Shown in pieces: positions 36,047-44,691 of a DNA stretch of 64,000 bases. Source of the DNA: Leptospira vanthielii serovar Holland str. Waz Holland = ATCC 700522 (GTDB lineage Bacteria; Spirochaetota; Leptospiria; Leptospirales; Leptospiraceae). The notes beneath the pieces were generated by a model that worked only from the letters and a program-made list of their open reading frames with translations, was not told the DNA's origin and did no database searches. A program made the translations under genes and the position numbers. The stretch is from positions 141,501 through 205,500 of the forward strand of contig NZ_AOGY02000072.1 of the NCBI RefSeq assembly GCF_000332455.1, given 5' to 3'. How positions within the stretch are numbered: the stretch's first letter is position 1; each line of letters starts with the position of its first letter.

Positions 36047-36543
36047 TAGAGGAGATCGTCGGTTCGCACTTCGATGTATTCTTTTAATTTAAAAATAGGA
36101 ACCGATTGCCTATCCGTAAATTCTTTAGGTTCTGCTGGTAACTTTTTTGGAGTGGGAAGGGAGGAACGTTTCCCCCTTTCATCGATAGAATAAAAATAAT
36201 ACCCAATCCACTCTCCTTTCACCCGGTAAGGATTTCCTGGAAACAAATCCTTTACAAAAATTTCCGCATCCAAATCAAATTTATTTCTTCTGTAACGGTA
36301 ATGAATTTCATCTCCATTTAGGTCATAAAAAACAACAAAATCCCCTTGTTTCCCTTTATAAAACAACTTCCATTCCAAGGGAAAAGTTCCCAATTTTTGA
36401 AATTCTGATTTTCCATCTAAGATCCTTTTTTCGGAACGAGGAATGGGACCTGTGTATTTTCCATCCTCTTCCGAATAAAGCGGGATTACAGAAACAGAAG
36501 AGAAGATTACTAGGAACGATGTTAGAAAGAACTTTAAATTCAT
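36043..36543 (-). CDS. Exported hypothetical protein
   Basis: A 166-residue protein with a signal peptide (MNLKFFLTSFLVIFSSVSVIPLYS). The mature part is beta-rich with many aromatic and basic residues (WKLFYKGKQGDFVVFYDLNGDEIHYRYRR, GEWIGYYFYSIDERGKRS), possibly a small barrel or fibronectin-like fold. Not recognised. Its ATG overlaps the stop of the HEAT-repeat gene (ATGA), so the two are coupled. Its last four bases overlap the convergent outer-membrane gene. Confidence 0.6.
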   Translation of the reverse strand: MNLKFFLTSFLVIFSSVSVIPLYSEEDGKYTGPIPRSEKRILDGKSEFQKLGTFPLEWKLFYKGKQGDFVVFYDLNGDEIHYRYRRNKFDLDAEIFVKDLFPGNPYRVKGEWIGYYFYSIDERGKRSSLPTPKKLPAEPKEFTDRQSVPIFKLKEYIEVRTDDLLY

Positions 36544-37598
36544 TTGGGTTCTTCTTCTGGTTTTTCCTCTATGGATTTTTCTTCCTCTATGGGACTCTCT
36601 TTTCCATTGATTTGGTCGATGGCTTTTTTAGCGGCCTTCTGTACTTTCGGACTTGGATCACGATCGCGTTTGTATTCTAAAAGTTCCAATGCTTTTGGAT
36701 CTTTCAAACTGCCCATAAATTCAATCGCTCGGAGTCGCACCATACTATCATCATCACGGGCAAATTCATTCAGTTCTTGGAATACTTCTTTATCTCCCAT
36801 GGTAACAAGGGCACCGATAGCATAGATTTTTAAGGATTGGGCTTTTTTGGCATCCAACTTACCGGCAGTTTTTTTTAAGGAATCCAAAAGTTCATATAAC
36901 TTTGGTTTGGCTGTTTCCGATTTTAACTTACCAAGTGTATTCATCGAATAACATCGTAAAGTTGTGGGTTGGATTTCATCAAAGGCAACTTCCATAAGAG
37001 CCGATTCAGCCTCGGTATACAAAACAGTTCCAAAGTATAATGCAATCTGGCCACGCATATCGGCGTTATTAAACTTTTCGCGAAATTTGGTTTCGAGAAA
37101 GGGTGCTGCCACCTTTCCATCCGGTAAGTCCGCCAGAGTACTAATATACAAACTGAGCGAATTACTATTTTTTGTAAAATCTTCCTTTTTTACTTTTTCA
37201 AGTAAGGGGTTTGTTGCTTCCGCTAATTTCATTTTTTTAGCAGAGTTTACGGCTTGTTTGGCGACATCTTCATTGGGGTCTTCAAAAAAAGTAATGATTG
37301 TATCTTTGTTTTCCTTTAGATCCAAATCCCCAATGGTTTTGAGGAGAACAATTTTCATCCCCATATCTTTTTCAGATTTTAATTGTTCACCAATGAGATC
37401 ATAAAGTTCACCGGCATTTTCTTTGGGAAACCGAGTTAGCTCACCTAACGCTTGTTTCCTTTCCTGGCTTGTTCCGTAACGAATGATTTTAGAAAGGACT
37501 TCTTTTTTTTTGGAAATTTGTTCGGGAGTGAGTTCTTTCTCTTTCCCAAAAACTGAAGAAAGAGAAAGGAAAACTAAAAAGAGGATGAGCGACTGTAT
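36540..37598 (-). CDS. Exported HEAT-repeat protein, start codon unresolved
   Basis: About 350 residues of tandem HEAT/Armadillo-type helices (GTSQERKQALGELTRF, KMGMKIVLLKTIGDL, DPNEDVAKQAVNSAKKM, DDDSMVRLRAIEFMGSL, DPSPKVQKAAKKAIDQI), a scaffold for protein binding, ending in a Glu/Lys-rich tail. A signal peptide (SLILFLVFLSLSSVFG) precedes them. No ATG, GTG or TTG in frame lies between the upstream response-regulator stop (37606) and this signal peptide; the given start uses an ATA at 37598. Earlier in-frame starts exist only inside the response-regulator gene (open to 37823). The true start is therefore uncertain. Confidence 0.6.
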   Translation of the reverse strand: MQSLILFLVFLSLSSVFGKEKELTPEQISKKKEVLSKIIRYGTSQERKQALGELTRFPKENAGELYDLIGEQLKSEKDMGMKIVLLKTIGDLDLKENKDTIITFFEDPNEDVAKQAVNSAKKMKLAEATNPLLEKVKKEDFTKNSNSLSLYISTLADLPDGKVAAPFLETKFREKFNNADMRGQIALYFGTVLYTEAESALMEVAFDEIQPTTLRCYSMNTLGKLKSETAKPKLYELLDSLKKTAGKLDAKKAQSLKIYAIGALVTMGDKEVFQELNEFARDDDSMVRLRAIEFMGSLKDPKALELLEYKRDRDPSPKVQKAAKKAIDQINGKESPIEEEKSIEEKPEEEPK

Positions 37599-37605
37599 TT
37601 TGTTA

Positions 37606-38070
37606 CTACTGAGATTCCAATTCGATGATGCGACGGTTGAGAGCTTGGATGAGATGTTGGTTTTCCAAATTCTGCCGAAACTTATCGAGTAGGTCTTTGA
37701 TGTCTTTGGATAGTTCGTCAATGTTCCAAGGTTTTTCGACATACCGACTGAGTCCCCCGTTATTAATGGCATAGATTGCAGAATCAAGTCCTGCCTGACC
37801 GGTGAGAAGGATTTTGATCGCATCAGGAAGGCGATGGTGCACCTGTTCCAAAAACCGATCCCCTTTCATTCCAGGCATCACTTGGTCAGAAACAATCAAC
37901 TCCACGATGTCGTTGCTACTGATGATTTCGTCGATGAGGGAAAGTGCCTCTTCTGCACTACTGGCGGTCTCGATGATATGGGATTCGCCAAATCGAGCCA
38001 GAAGTTGTTCTGCAAGCGTTTCCAATACCGATACTTCATCATCGACACATATAATATAACCTTTACTCAT
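37606..38070 (-). CDS. Stand-alone response regulator receiver protein
   Basis: A 154-residue receiver: CVDDE, phospho-acceptor Asp in [19 protein letters not shown] and YVEKPWN. The variants (SDQVMPG, LTGQAG, EKPW) are typical of the group of receivers often paired with HD-GYP domains, but here there is no output domain, only a C-terminal helix ([19 protein letters not shown]). Likely part of the unit glgP-receiver-HEAT-exported protein on the minus strand. Confidence 0.8.
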   Translation of the reverse strand: MSKGYIICVDDEVSVLETLAEQLLARFGESHIIETASSAEEALSLIDEIISSNDIVELIVSDQVMPGMKGDRFLEQVHHRLPDAIKILLTGQAGLDSAIYAINNGGLSRYVEKPWNIDELSKDIKDLLDKFRQNLENQHLIQALNRRIIELESQ

Positions 38071-38119
38071 TTGGGACCCTTTCCTTGGAACGATACAACC
38101 TTAGTTCTTTTATGTCGAT

Positions 38120-40633
38120 TCAGTTTTGTGGCAATTTATAGATAGTTTTAGGAGGAACTGTGTCAAGAAGGGGAACCTTCCAGATGTCCTTGGCGTATTC
38201 CCGGATGGTGCGGTCAGAAGAAAATTTGCCAGACCTTGCCACATTCAAAATGGATTTTTTTGTCCAAGTAGTTTCATCCAAATAATCTTTGGCCACAAGG
38301 TTTTGGGTCTCGTCATACGCATCAAAATCAGCCATCAGCAGATAATTATCTGTATAATAGAGGCTATCATAAATGGGGCCAAAAATTCCAGGTTCTCCCA
38401 TGGAGAATAAATTTTCACGGATCATAAGGAGAACACGGTGAAGGTCTTCATTGCGACGAATGAAATCGGCAGGTTGGTATCCCGCTTCCTTCAAACGAAA
38501 AACTTCCTCCGTGTGAAGACCAAAAATATAAATGTTTTCGGCTCCCACCTCTTCCAAAATTTCCACGTTGGCACCATCCAAAGTTCCAATGGTCAATGCA
38601 CCGTTTAACATAAATTTCATGTTGCTTGTACCAGAGGCTTCCGTTCCAGCAGTGGAAATTTGTTCAGATAAATTGCTACCAGGAATGATTCTTTCAGCAA
38701 GGCTCACTCGGTAGTTCGGAAGAAACACTACCTTTAACCTGTCAGCTACATCTGGATCTCGGTTAACCACCCAAGCCACATTGTTGATTAACTTGATGAT
38801 GAGTTTGGCCATGTAGTATCCGGGAGCAGCTTTTCCGCCAAAAATTACTGTCCTTGGTGTGACCACTCGATATGGATTTTCTTTGATTCTTCTGTACAAA
38901 GCAATCACTCGAAGAATATTTAAAAGTTGGCGTTTGTATTCATGGAATCGTTTGATTTGTACATCAATCAAAGACTTTGGATCAATGGTGATTCCGGTTT
39001 CACTTTTGATCAGTTTTGCTAAATCCTCTTTGGCGACTTGTTTTACTTTACGCCAATCATTTTGAAAATCTGGATCATCTACAAAAGATTCTAGTGCTTT
39101 TAGTTTGTACAAATCAGTTGTAAAATCATTTCCAATTCGTTTGGAGATAAGATTCGCCAAACCAGGGTTTGATTGGAGTAACCATCGGCGTGGTGTAATT
39201 CCATTGGTTTTGTTATTAAACTTTTCAGGAAATACTTTGGTGAATGCCTGGAAGATGGTTTTTTTTATGAGCTCCGAATGGAGTTCCGCCACACCATTCA
39301 CACGGTAAGAACCAATGACTGCTAAATTTGCCATTCGAATTCTTTTTTCGTGGCCTTCTTCTATGATACTGACTTGTTGGATTTCCTCTTCTGATAGAAC
39401 GCACTTGCCACGAACCTCTGACAAAAACCGATGATTGATTTCATAAATAATTTCTAAATGTCTGGGAAGAAGTTTTTCAAAAAGTTCCACCCTCCATGTT
39501 TCCAAAGCTTCTGGCAAAACAGTATGGTTGGTATAAGAAAAAACTTTTGTGACAACCTCCCAAGCGGGTTCCCAGTCCATCTCTTCATTATCCAGAAAAA
39601 TTCGCATGAGTTCCGCAATCCCAATGCTTGGATGGGTATCATTCAATTGGATGGCAACGTAGTTTGGAAGTTCTTTTAGGTTGTAAGTGGATTCTCGAAA
39701 TTGAATTAAGATGTCCTGGAGAGATGCACAGACCATAAAATACTGTTGTTTGAGACGAAGCACCTTCCCTTGTTCGGTGGTGTCGTTTGGATACAAAACT
39801 TTGGAAATATTTTCTGATATGGATTTGTCCTGCACGGCTTTCATGTAGTCGCCATGATTGAAATAATCCAAATTAAACTCTTCAGAAGATTTGGCAGCCC
39901 AAAGACGAAGGTAGTTCACCGTACTCGTGTTAAATCCAGGTATTGGATAATCATGGGCAGAAGCAAGGACTGTTTCATCAGGAACCCAGTCGTGTTGGAT
40001 TTTTCCTTTTCCAGAAACACGAGTTTCCGTATGTCCAAAAAAACCAACAGAAAAGGAAATGTCTGAGCGAACCACTTCGTAAGGAACTCCGTCGGCATCC
40101 CAGTGGTCGGGCATTTCGAGTTGGCTTCCGTTAGCAATAATTTGGTTGAAGATTCCATAATCGTAGCGGATTCCGTAACCAAACCCAGGAACATTGAGAG
40201 TGGCCATGGAATCTAAAAAACAAGCCGCCAGTCGCCCAAGTCCCCCGTTCCCAAGGCCCGCATCCGTTTCAAATTCTAAAACGTCTGTTAGCTCAAAGCC
40301 GATCCCTCGAAGCATCACTTGGATGGTTTCGTATAACCCGAGATTGATGAGAGCATTCATCAGAGTGCGCCCCATAAGAAACTCTAAGGAAAAATAAAAA
40401 ACTCGTTTGGGATTTTCATTTCTGTAACGTTCGTGAGTGACATTCAATCGATCAATGAGAAAGTCCCTTATGGTATGACCGAGTGCTTTGTATATATCTT
40501 CGTTTTTAAGATTGAACCTGTTTTTACCAATGGTATATTCTAAATGATGGGCAAATTGTTTTTCCATCGAAGCCAAGTCGGCTTTTTGTTCTTCTGATAA
40601 AAGGGTAATTAAACGAGGATTCGTGACAACCAT
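38120..40633 (-). CDS. glgP: Glycogen/maltodextrin phosphorylase
   Basis: An 837-residue enzyme releasing glucose-1-phosphate from alpha-1,4-glucans. Seen: FSLEFLMGRTL, DAGLGNGGLGRLAACFLDSMAT, YGIRYDYGIF, VAIQLNDTHPSIGIAELMR, RRWLLQSNPGL, QIKRFHEYKRQLLN and EASGTSNMKFMLNGA with the pyridoxal-phosphate lysine environment. Length matches the family (about 830). No other glycogen gene is nearby. Confidence 0.96.
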   Translation of the reverse strand: MVVTNPRLITLLSEEQKADLASMEKQFAHHLEYTIGKNRFNLKNEDIYKALGHTIRDFLIDRLNVTHERYRNENPKRVFYFSLEFLMGRTLMNALINLGLYETIQVMLRGIGFELTDVLEFETDAGLGNGGLGRLAACFLDSMATLNVPGFGYGIRYDYGIFNQIIANGSQLEMPDHWDADGVPYEVVRSDISFSVGFFGHTETRVSGKGKIQHDWVPDETVLASAHDYPIPGFNTSTVNYLRLWAAKSSEEFNLDYFNHGDYMKAVQDKSISENISKVLYPNDTTEQGKVLRLKQQYFMVCASLQDILIQFRESTYNLKELPNYVAIQLNDTHPSIGIAELMRIFLDNEEMDWEPAWEVVTKVFSYTNHTVLPEALETWRVELFEKLLPRHLEIIYEINHRFLSEVRGKCVLSEEEIQQVSIIEEGHEKRIRMANLAVIGSYRVNGVAELHSELIKKTIFQAFTKVFPEKFNNKTNGITPRRWLLQSNPGLANLISKRIGNDFTTDLYKLKALESFVDDPDFQNDWRKVKQVAKEDLAKLIKSETGITIDPKSLIDVQIKRFHEYKRQLLNILRVIALYRRIKENPYRVVTPRTVIFGGKAAPGYYMAKLIIKLINNVAWVVNRDPDVADRLKVVFLPNYRVSLAERIIPGSNLSEQISTAGTEASGTSNMKFMLNGALTIGTLDGANVEILEEVGAENIYIFGLHTEEVFRLKEAGYQPADFIRRNEDLHRVLLMIRENLFSMGEPGIFGPIYDSLYYTDNYLLMADFDAYDETQNLVAKDYLDETTWTKKSILNVARSGKFSSDRTIREYAKDIWKVPLLDTVPPKTIYKLPQN

Positions 40634-40660
40634 GGGTTAAAATGGTATCGAAACCTTGTG

Positions 40661-40694
40661 AGAGATTCAAGTAAAAAGAAATTTTTTAATCTCT
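40661..40694. other. Hairpin at the 3' end of the DUF192 gene
   Basis: AGAGATT and AATCTCT form perfect seven-base arms with a 20-base A/T-rich loop, spanning the DUF192 stop codon in the 52-base gap before glgP. It could slow or end the upstream minus-strand transcript; no T-run follows. Confidence 0.3.
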
Positions 40695-41150
40695 GGCAGA
40701 GACCTTTCTTTCCAAAGTGAGGACTGCATCCTTACCTATTTTGTGTTTTGCGAACCAACCTTGGTTGACTTCCAAAGCATACATTGCCGGTTTTCTAGCG
40801 TTGTAAACTTCCTCTGTTTGGTTTGGTTTCATATCGAATGATTCTAAAAGTCGCATATCTTCTGAAAAATAACCAATCGACAAAGGAATGAGAGTGTTCT
40901 TCATCCAAAAACTTAAAAAATCAGGGCGAGGAAAAACAAAAAGCATTCCTTCATCCTCTCCGAGTTTCGTTCGGTACATAAGGCCCGTGGCCCTTTTGGA
41001 AGGAGTGTTGGCAATTTCTAATTTTAAAGCACGATCGGCTACACTACCAAATAAAATCTCCGGTGTGTTGGTTTGAGACGGAAAGGATTCTGCTTGTTTA
41101 CAAACAGAAAAAGTCAGAAGAACAAGAAGAATTCCAATCCGTATTTTCAT
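40686..41150 (-). CDS. DUF192 lipoprotein
   Basis: A 154-residue lipoprotein: MKIRIGILLVLLTFSVC is the signal with lipobox FSVC. The mature domain matches DUF192: LKLEIANTPSKRATGLMYRTKLGEDEGMLFVFPRPDFLSFWMKNTLIPLSIGYF and PMYALEVNQGWF-type end (here PAMYALEVNQGWFAKHKI). The family function is unknown. The ORF is open to 41255, but 41150 gives the signal peptide, and an AAAGG lies upstream in the crotonase 3' end. It lies directly after crotonase on the same strand. Confidence 0.85.
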   Translation of the reverse strand: MKIRIGILLVLLTFSVCKQAESFPSQTNTPEILFGSVADRALKLEIANTPSKRATGLMYRTKLGEDEGMLFVFPRPDFLSFWMKNTLIPLSIGYFSEDMRLLESFDMKPNQTEEVYNARKPAMYALEVNQGWFAKHKIGKDAVLTLERKVSARD

Positions 41151-41155
41151 CACAA

Positions 41156-41926
41156 TTAACCTTTGAAGTTTGGTTTTCTTTTTTCTAAAAAGGCAGAAAG
41201 ACCTTCTTTGGTTTCTTCGTCCGCAAACCGGCCACCAAATAGTTGTTTTTCCCACTCCAAACCGCCTTCCATATTGGTTTCCAAACCTTGGCGGATGGCC
41301 GTTTTTGCCGCCTTGATCGCGTTAGGTCCTCGAGATAAGATGGTAGTGATGGTTTTTTCGGATTCGTTTAAAAGTTCTGCAGGATCGGTGATTTTATTAA
41401 TCAGTCCTAATCTGTATCCTTCTTCAGCGGAGATCATATCACCAGATAAAATGAGTTCTGTGGCGCGCCCGACCCCAATGAGCCTAGGAAGTCTTTGCGA
41501 CCCACCAAATCCTGGAAGTAAACCGAGTGTGACTTCCGGGAGGCCTAATTTGGCAGACGAAACCGCATAACGGATATCACATGCCATAGCAAGTTCCATC
41601 CCCCCACCCAAACAAAATCCATTGATGGCAGCAATCGAAATGAGGCCGGAAAGTTCCATCTTACGAAAAACAGTTTGTCCAAGTTCTGAAAATGCCTGTC
41701 CTTCTCGCACATTGAACTCTTTCATTTTGGCAATGTCGGCACCGGCAACAAAAGCTTTTCCTTCGCCAGTCAGAATGAATCCACGAACAGAAGGGTTGGA
41801 TTCCAGTTCATCCACCATGGCACCAATTTCCGTGATGACTACATCGTTCAGTGCATTGAGGGCCTCTGGCCTTTTGATGGTGACAAGAGCAAAATTGGAT
41901 TTAATTTGAATCTCTAAAAAAGACAA
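41156..41926 (-). CDS. Enoyl-CoA hydratase/crotonase family enzyme
   Basis: A 256-residue crotonase. The oxyanion-hole segments GKAFVAGADIAKMKEF and NGFCLGGGMELAMACDIR and both catalytic glutamates (GGGMELAMACD and LGLPEVTLG) are present, which favours true hydratase activity over other crotonase chemistries. It would hydrate trans-2-enoyl-CoA in beta-oxidation. No other fatty-acid gene is adjacent. Eleven bases separate it from the phosphatase gene upstream, suggesting cotranscription. Confidence 0.9.
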   Translation of the reverse strand: MSFLEIQIKSNFALVTIKRPEALNALNDVVITEIGAMVDELESNPSVRGFILTGEGKAFVAGADIAKMKEFNVREGQAFSELGQTVFRKMELSGLISIAAINGFCLGGGMELAMACDIRYAVSSAKLGLPEVTLGLLPGFGGSQRLPRLIGVGRATELILSGDMISAEEGYRLGLINKITDPAELLNESEKTITTILSRGPNAIKAAKTAIRQGLETNMEGGLEWEKQLFGGRFADEETKEGLSAFLEKRKPNFKG

Positions 41927-41937
41927 ATGATTTCTCC

Positions 41938-42303
41938 TTATTCTTCTACTTCCAAGATTAGAAACATGGTGTCATCAGAAAAACTGTCGAGTCCGTAGTT
42001 GGATTTTAATTCGGTAAGAAGGTTGATTTCGAGTTCTTTGATGTTTGCACTTCGTCTATGCCGATTGAGGAGTGCGAGGAGTCCTTCTGTTCCTAGACTA
42101 TTCCCTTCCGAATCTGTGGATTCAATGAGCCCATCAGTATAAATAAAAAAACGATCCCCCGGTGCTATGGACATAGTCTTTTCGGCAATAGGTGGAATTT
42201 TAATATTAAAACCAAGGATGGCACCTTGGGTTTCCAACTCTTGGTAGTCTTCGTCTTTGTGTGCTAAAATTAAATAAGGATGACCGGCATTCCCTAATGT
42301 TAG
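41938..42303 (-). CDS. C-terminal half of PP2C/SpoIIE phosphatase, -1 frame of the upstream ORF
   Basis: Continuing the upstream membrane phosphatase in the -1 frame, this part begins LTLGNAGHPYLIL and carries the GHP, FIYTDGLIESTD and DSFSDDTMFLIL motifs of the PP2C/SpoIIE fold, including the Asp residues that bind metal. It has no good ribosome binding site of its own: its first in-frame initiator-type codon is the TTG at 42237, which would omit the GHP motif. It is therefore best read as the second half of the gene ending at 42300. Confidence 0.75.
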   Translation of the reverse strand, partial: LTLGNAGHPYLILAHKDEDYQELETQGAILGFNIKIPPIAEKTMSIAPGDRFFIYTDGLIESTDSEGNSLGTEGLLALLNRHRRSANIKELEINLLTELKSNYGLDSFSDDTMFLILEVEE

Positions 42304-43304
42304 TTTTTTTCAATGAAATCAAAAAATAGATAAATTGCTGAAGCGTGGTATTTGTTTAAATCATTTGCCAAACGATCATCTAAATAATCCATCAGTTTGG
42401 CCGGTGCTGTTTTGAAACGGTAAGGAATAGTGGAAACAAGTACCTTCATGATGGAGGCAACCATGGCAGAAGAAATTCCATGCCCCGCAACATCCGTTAA
42501 AAACACACCTACGTTTCCTTCCCGGAGTTGTACAAAATCAAAAAAGTCTCCCCCAATGACATTTGGACTTTTGCGATAATAAGTAAAAGCAAGACTAGGA
42601 ATTTTGATATTCCCCGGGAAAAGTGCATCCTGTACTTTTTTTGCAAGCTCCAACTCATGTAACATAAATCTTTTTTCTTCGGACAGATTGTACATATCTG
42701 TGGTGTCTTTTCGTTTGTTGAGAACAAATACAGTGCCGAGAACAGCACTCCCCCAATACACTAACAATAAGAAATATTTACTAAAAAAAGAAAACTGCTC
42801 GGATACAATAGAAGGAAGATTTAAGATATAAATAATATGTAAAATAGAAAAATAAAACGCACTAAGGAAACATGCCTTTGGATCAAGTCTCGTGCTATAC
42901 AAAAGAATGGGAAAAATAAAAGACATTAAATAAGAATTTAATAAATAAAAACTTCCAAGTGAGGGGAAGGAATGGATTCCCACCATAAAGACAAGATAAA
43001 CGAGTCCGTCCGCAACAAATCCACTGAAGTAAATGACTCTTTGGATAGGAACATTCTTGGTATAAAATTGCAAAAGTAAAACGAGCCTTGCAATGGACAC
43101 ACCAAGTAAATAAGGTAATACTTGAACTCGAATTTCAGAAAACGGTGGTGCGATGAGTAAGGAATATACAATAAGGTGCGTGATAAAAATATAATAGGTA
43201 TATTCTTTATCATAACGAGCTTCTACTAACTTTAAAATTTCCCATTCTGATCTTGTGGGTTTTCGAAAGATTTCTTTGAAGTATAAGTAAAAGGATCGGA
43301 TCAA
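42300..43304 (-). CDS. Membrane-anchored PP2C/SpoIIE phosphatase, N-terminal part
   Basis: 334 residues: six or so membrane helices (~residues 38-195), a linker helix and the first half of a PP2C/SpoIIE phosphatase (LAKKVQDALFPGNIKIPS, NVIGGDFFDFVQL, FLTDVAGHGISSAMVASIM). The frame ends after YLFFDFIEKN at an A-run, where the fold needs a second half; that half is open in the -1 frame. The full protein would be about 455 residues, with an N-terminal membrane sensor and a C-terminal phosphatase that probably acts on an anti-sigma-factor antagonist. Start is TTG at 43304, right behind the stop of the upstream gene (TGATTG). Confidence 0.8.
   Translation of the reverse strand: MIRSFYLYFKEIFRKPTRSEWEILKLVEARYDKEYTYYIFITHLIVYSLLIAPPFSEIRVQVLPYLLGVSIARLVLLLQFYTKNVPIQRVIYFSGFVADGLVYLVFMVGIHSFPSLGSFYLLNSYLMSFIFPILLYSTRLDPKACFLSAFYFSILHIIYILNLPSIVSEQFSFFSKYFLLLVYWGSAVLGTVFVLNKRKDTTDMYNLSEEKRFMLHELELAKKVQDALFPGNIKIPSLAFTYYRKSPNVIGGDFFDFVQLREGNVGVFLTDVAGHGISSAMVASIMKVLVSTIPYRFKTAPAKLMDYLDDRLANDLNKYHASAIYLFFDFIEKN
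42303..42309 (-). other. A AAA AAC slippery heptamer / frameshift site
   Basis: On the minus strand, GAA AAA AAC TAA: seven A residues, then the zero-frame stop. The phosphatase sequence continues without a gap in the -1 frame (CTA ACA TTA GGG AAT GCC GGT CAT). The heptamer matches the X XXY YYZ slippery pattern used in programmed -1 frameshifting; a homopolymer indel explains the data equally well. Confidence 0.7.
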
Positions 43305-43646
43305 TCAGGGTTCTCCCCATACCAAAGTTTGGATCTCTGATCCATTCAAGGTGATGGTGAAAGGTTTTCCAGAATCCAAATACTTGTCCATTTGATTCGC
43401 AAGTTCGAATGCTTTTTTCTCATCTTCCATCCGAAAGAAAAAGGGATGGGATAATGCTTTGTAATTGTAGGGGAATCGTTCACAAACAAGGAGAGTCACT
43501 CGATAATGGTCAGGCCTTCTTTCCAAAACAATATGCGAAACTTCTTTCCTAGTTAAAATACGGACATCAGGTCGTAAATTCCACGGATTGATTTCGGCGA
43601 AAAGGAATCCTGGTAAAAAAAAGCATAGACCAACAAATCCTTTCAT
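43305..43646 (-). CDS. Exported hypothetical protein upstream of the phosphatase
   Basis: A 113-residue protein with a signal peptide (MKGFVGLCFFLPGFLFA); an ATG four codons earlier (43658) is the alternative start. The mature part is a small alpha-beta domain (VSHIVLERRPDHYRVTLLV, AFELANQMDKYLDSGKPFTITLNGSEIQTLVW). Not recognised. It abuts the phosphatase (TGATTG), so it is coupled to it. Its start is only 19 bases from the divergent metalloprotease gene. Confidence 0.6.
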   Translation of the reverse strand: MKGFVGLCFFLPGFLFAEINPWNLRPDVRILTRKEVSHIVLERRPDHYRVTLLVCERFPYNYKALSHPFFFRMEDEKKAFELANQMDKYLDSGKPFTITLNGSEIQTLVWGEP

Positions 43647-43665
43647 ATAGAAATACAATCGGCAA

Positions 43666-44691
43666 ATGCGATCGAATCCTTACCTCATATCCTTACTTCC
43701 TTTCCTTTTTTGGGTTTGTACACCCAGTTCGTTTACTCTTCCAAAAAACCCATATGCAGGTTGGGCCAAAGAAAGTGGTGGTTTACAGTCAAAGAACCTT
43801 CCTCACTTACAAGGAACATGGAATACACGTATATTTCCCTTGGATTCCAAACGTTTGGATACATTAATTGCTATTAATGCCATTGATGGAATTGAGGACA
43901 TTCCGGGTCCAACCAAGGATCTTTCCCCTTGGAAATTAGAACTAAGTCAAATTTATAAAACCTTGCCGATAGAACTGAATGCACTGACTGACACTCTCGT
44001 TTATGGAATTTACTTTGTAACAAACTTGGGTTCTACAGGACTTACGGGTATCGTTCGGGATGAGTCAGGTAAACCCATTGGTGGGATTATCTATTTAGAT
44101 TCTGATCTCTTAGGAGACGGGGGAAATGATTGGGCATCCAAAAAAGAATCCACAGCATTTCTTCCATCCAAAGAACATTCAATCAAAATTCATTTGGATG
44201 ATTCCAACTCGAAAGAATCGGCCATTCGTTTCATCATCTTACATGAGTTAGGTCATATTGTATCTATTGTCAAAGGCCACGCCCCGGATTTTTCGGAAAA
44301 CCAAAGAGACTTTCGAAACTTTCCTCTTTATGAAGGGATTTGGTGGTCCGAAACCTATTCTCCTTATGAGGCCACTTTTTTTCCCGAGAGAAATAAAATC
44401 AAATTTTACCAAAGTAATCCTCCTATTTCTTTATTTCCTGAAGGTAAATTTCTTTATAAAAAACTAAATAACACACAATTTGTTTCGTTATATGCGGCAA
44501 CTAATGCAGACGATACCTATGCGGAAGCCTTTGCCCAATACATTCATGTTTTTTTACTTAAAAAAGAATACAAAGTAATCCTTACTTCAAATGGAAGTTC
44601 GGAGACTCTACTACAAGACCCGATCAGAAAGGAAGGAGGCAGAAGATTTCGTGATTTATTCCAAAACATTTTTTATCCGCCAAAACCTTAG
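43666..44691 (+). CDS. Putative lipoprotein zinc metalloprotease (HExxH)
   Basis: A 341-residue protein with a signal peptide and probable lipobox FWVC (residue 18). Near residue 196 the helix FIILHELGHIVSI contains the HExxH zinc motif; an EAFAQYIH segment further on may give the third ligand. Together this suggests a zincin-type metallopeptidase at the cell surface or in the periplasm. No named family recognised. Its last 41 bases overlap the outer-membrane protein gene, implying coupled translation and a shared role. Confidence 0.65.
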   Translation: MRSNPYLISLLPFLFWVCTPSSFTLPKNPYAGWAKESGGLQSKNLPHLQGTWNTRIFPLDSKRLDTLIAINAIDGIEDIPGPTKDLSPWKLELSQIYKTLPIELNALTDTLVYGIYFVTNLGSTGLTGIVRDESGKPIGGIIYLDSDLLGDGGNDWASKKESTAFLPSKEHSIKIHLDDSNSKESAIRFIILHELGHIVSIVKGHAPDFSENQRDFRNFPLYEGIWWSETYSPYEATFFPERNKIKFYQSNPPISLFPEGKFLYKKLNNTQFVSLYAATNADDTYAEAFAQYIHVFLLKKEYKVILTSNGSSETLLQDPIRKEGGRRFRDLFQNIFYPPKP

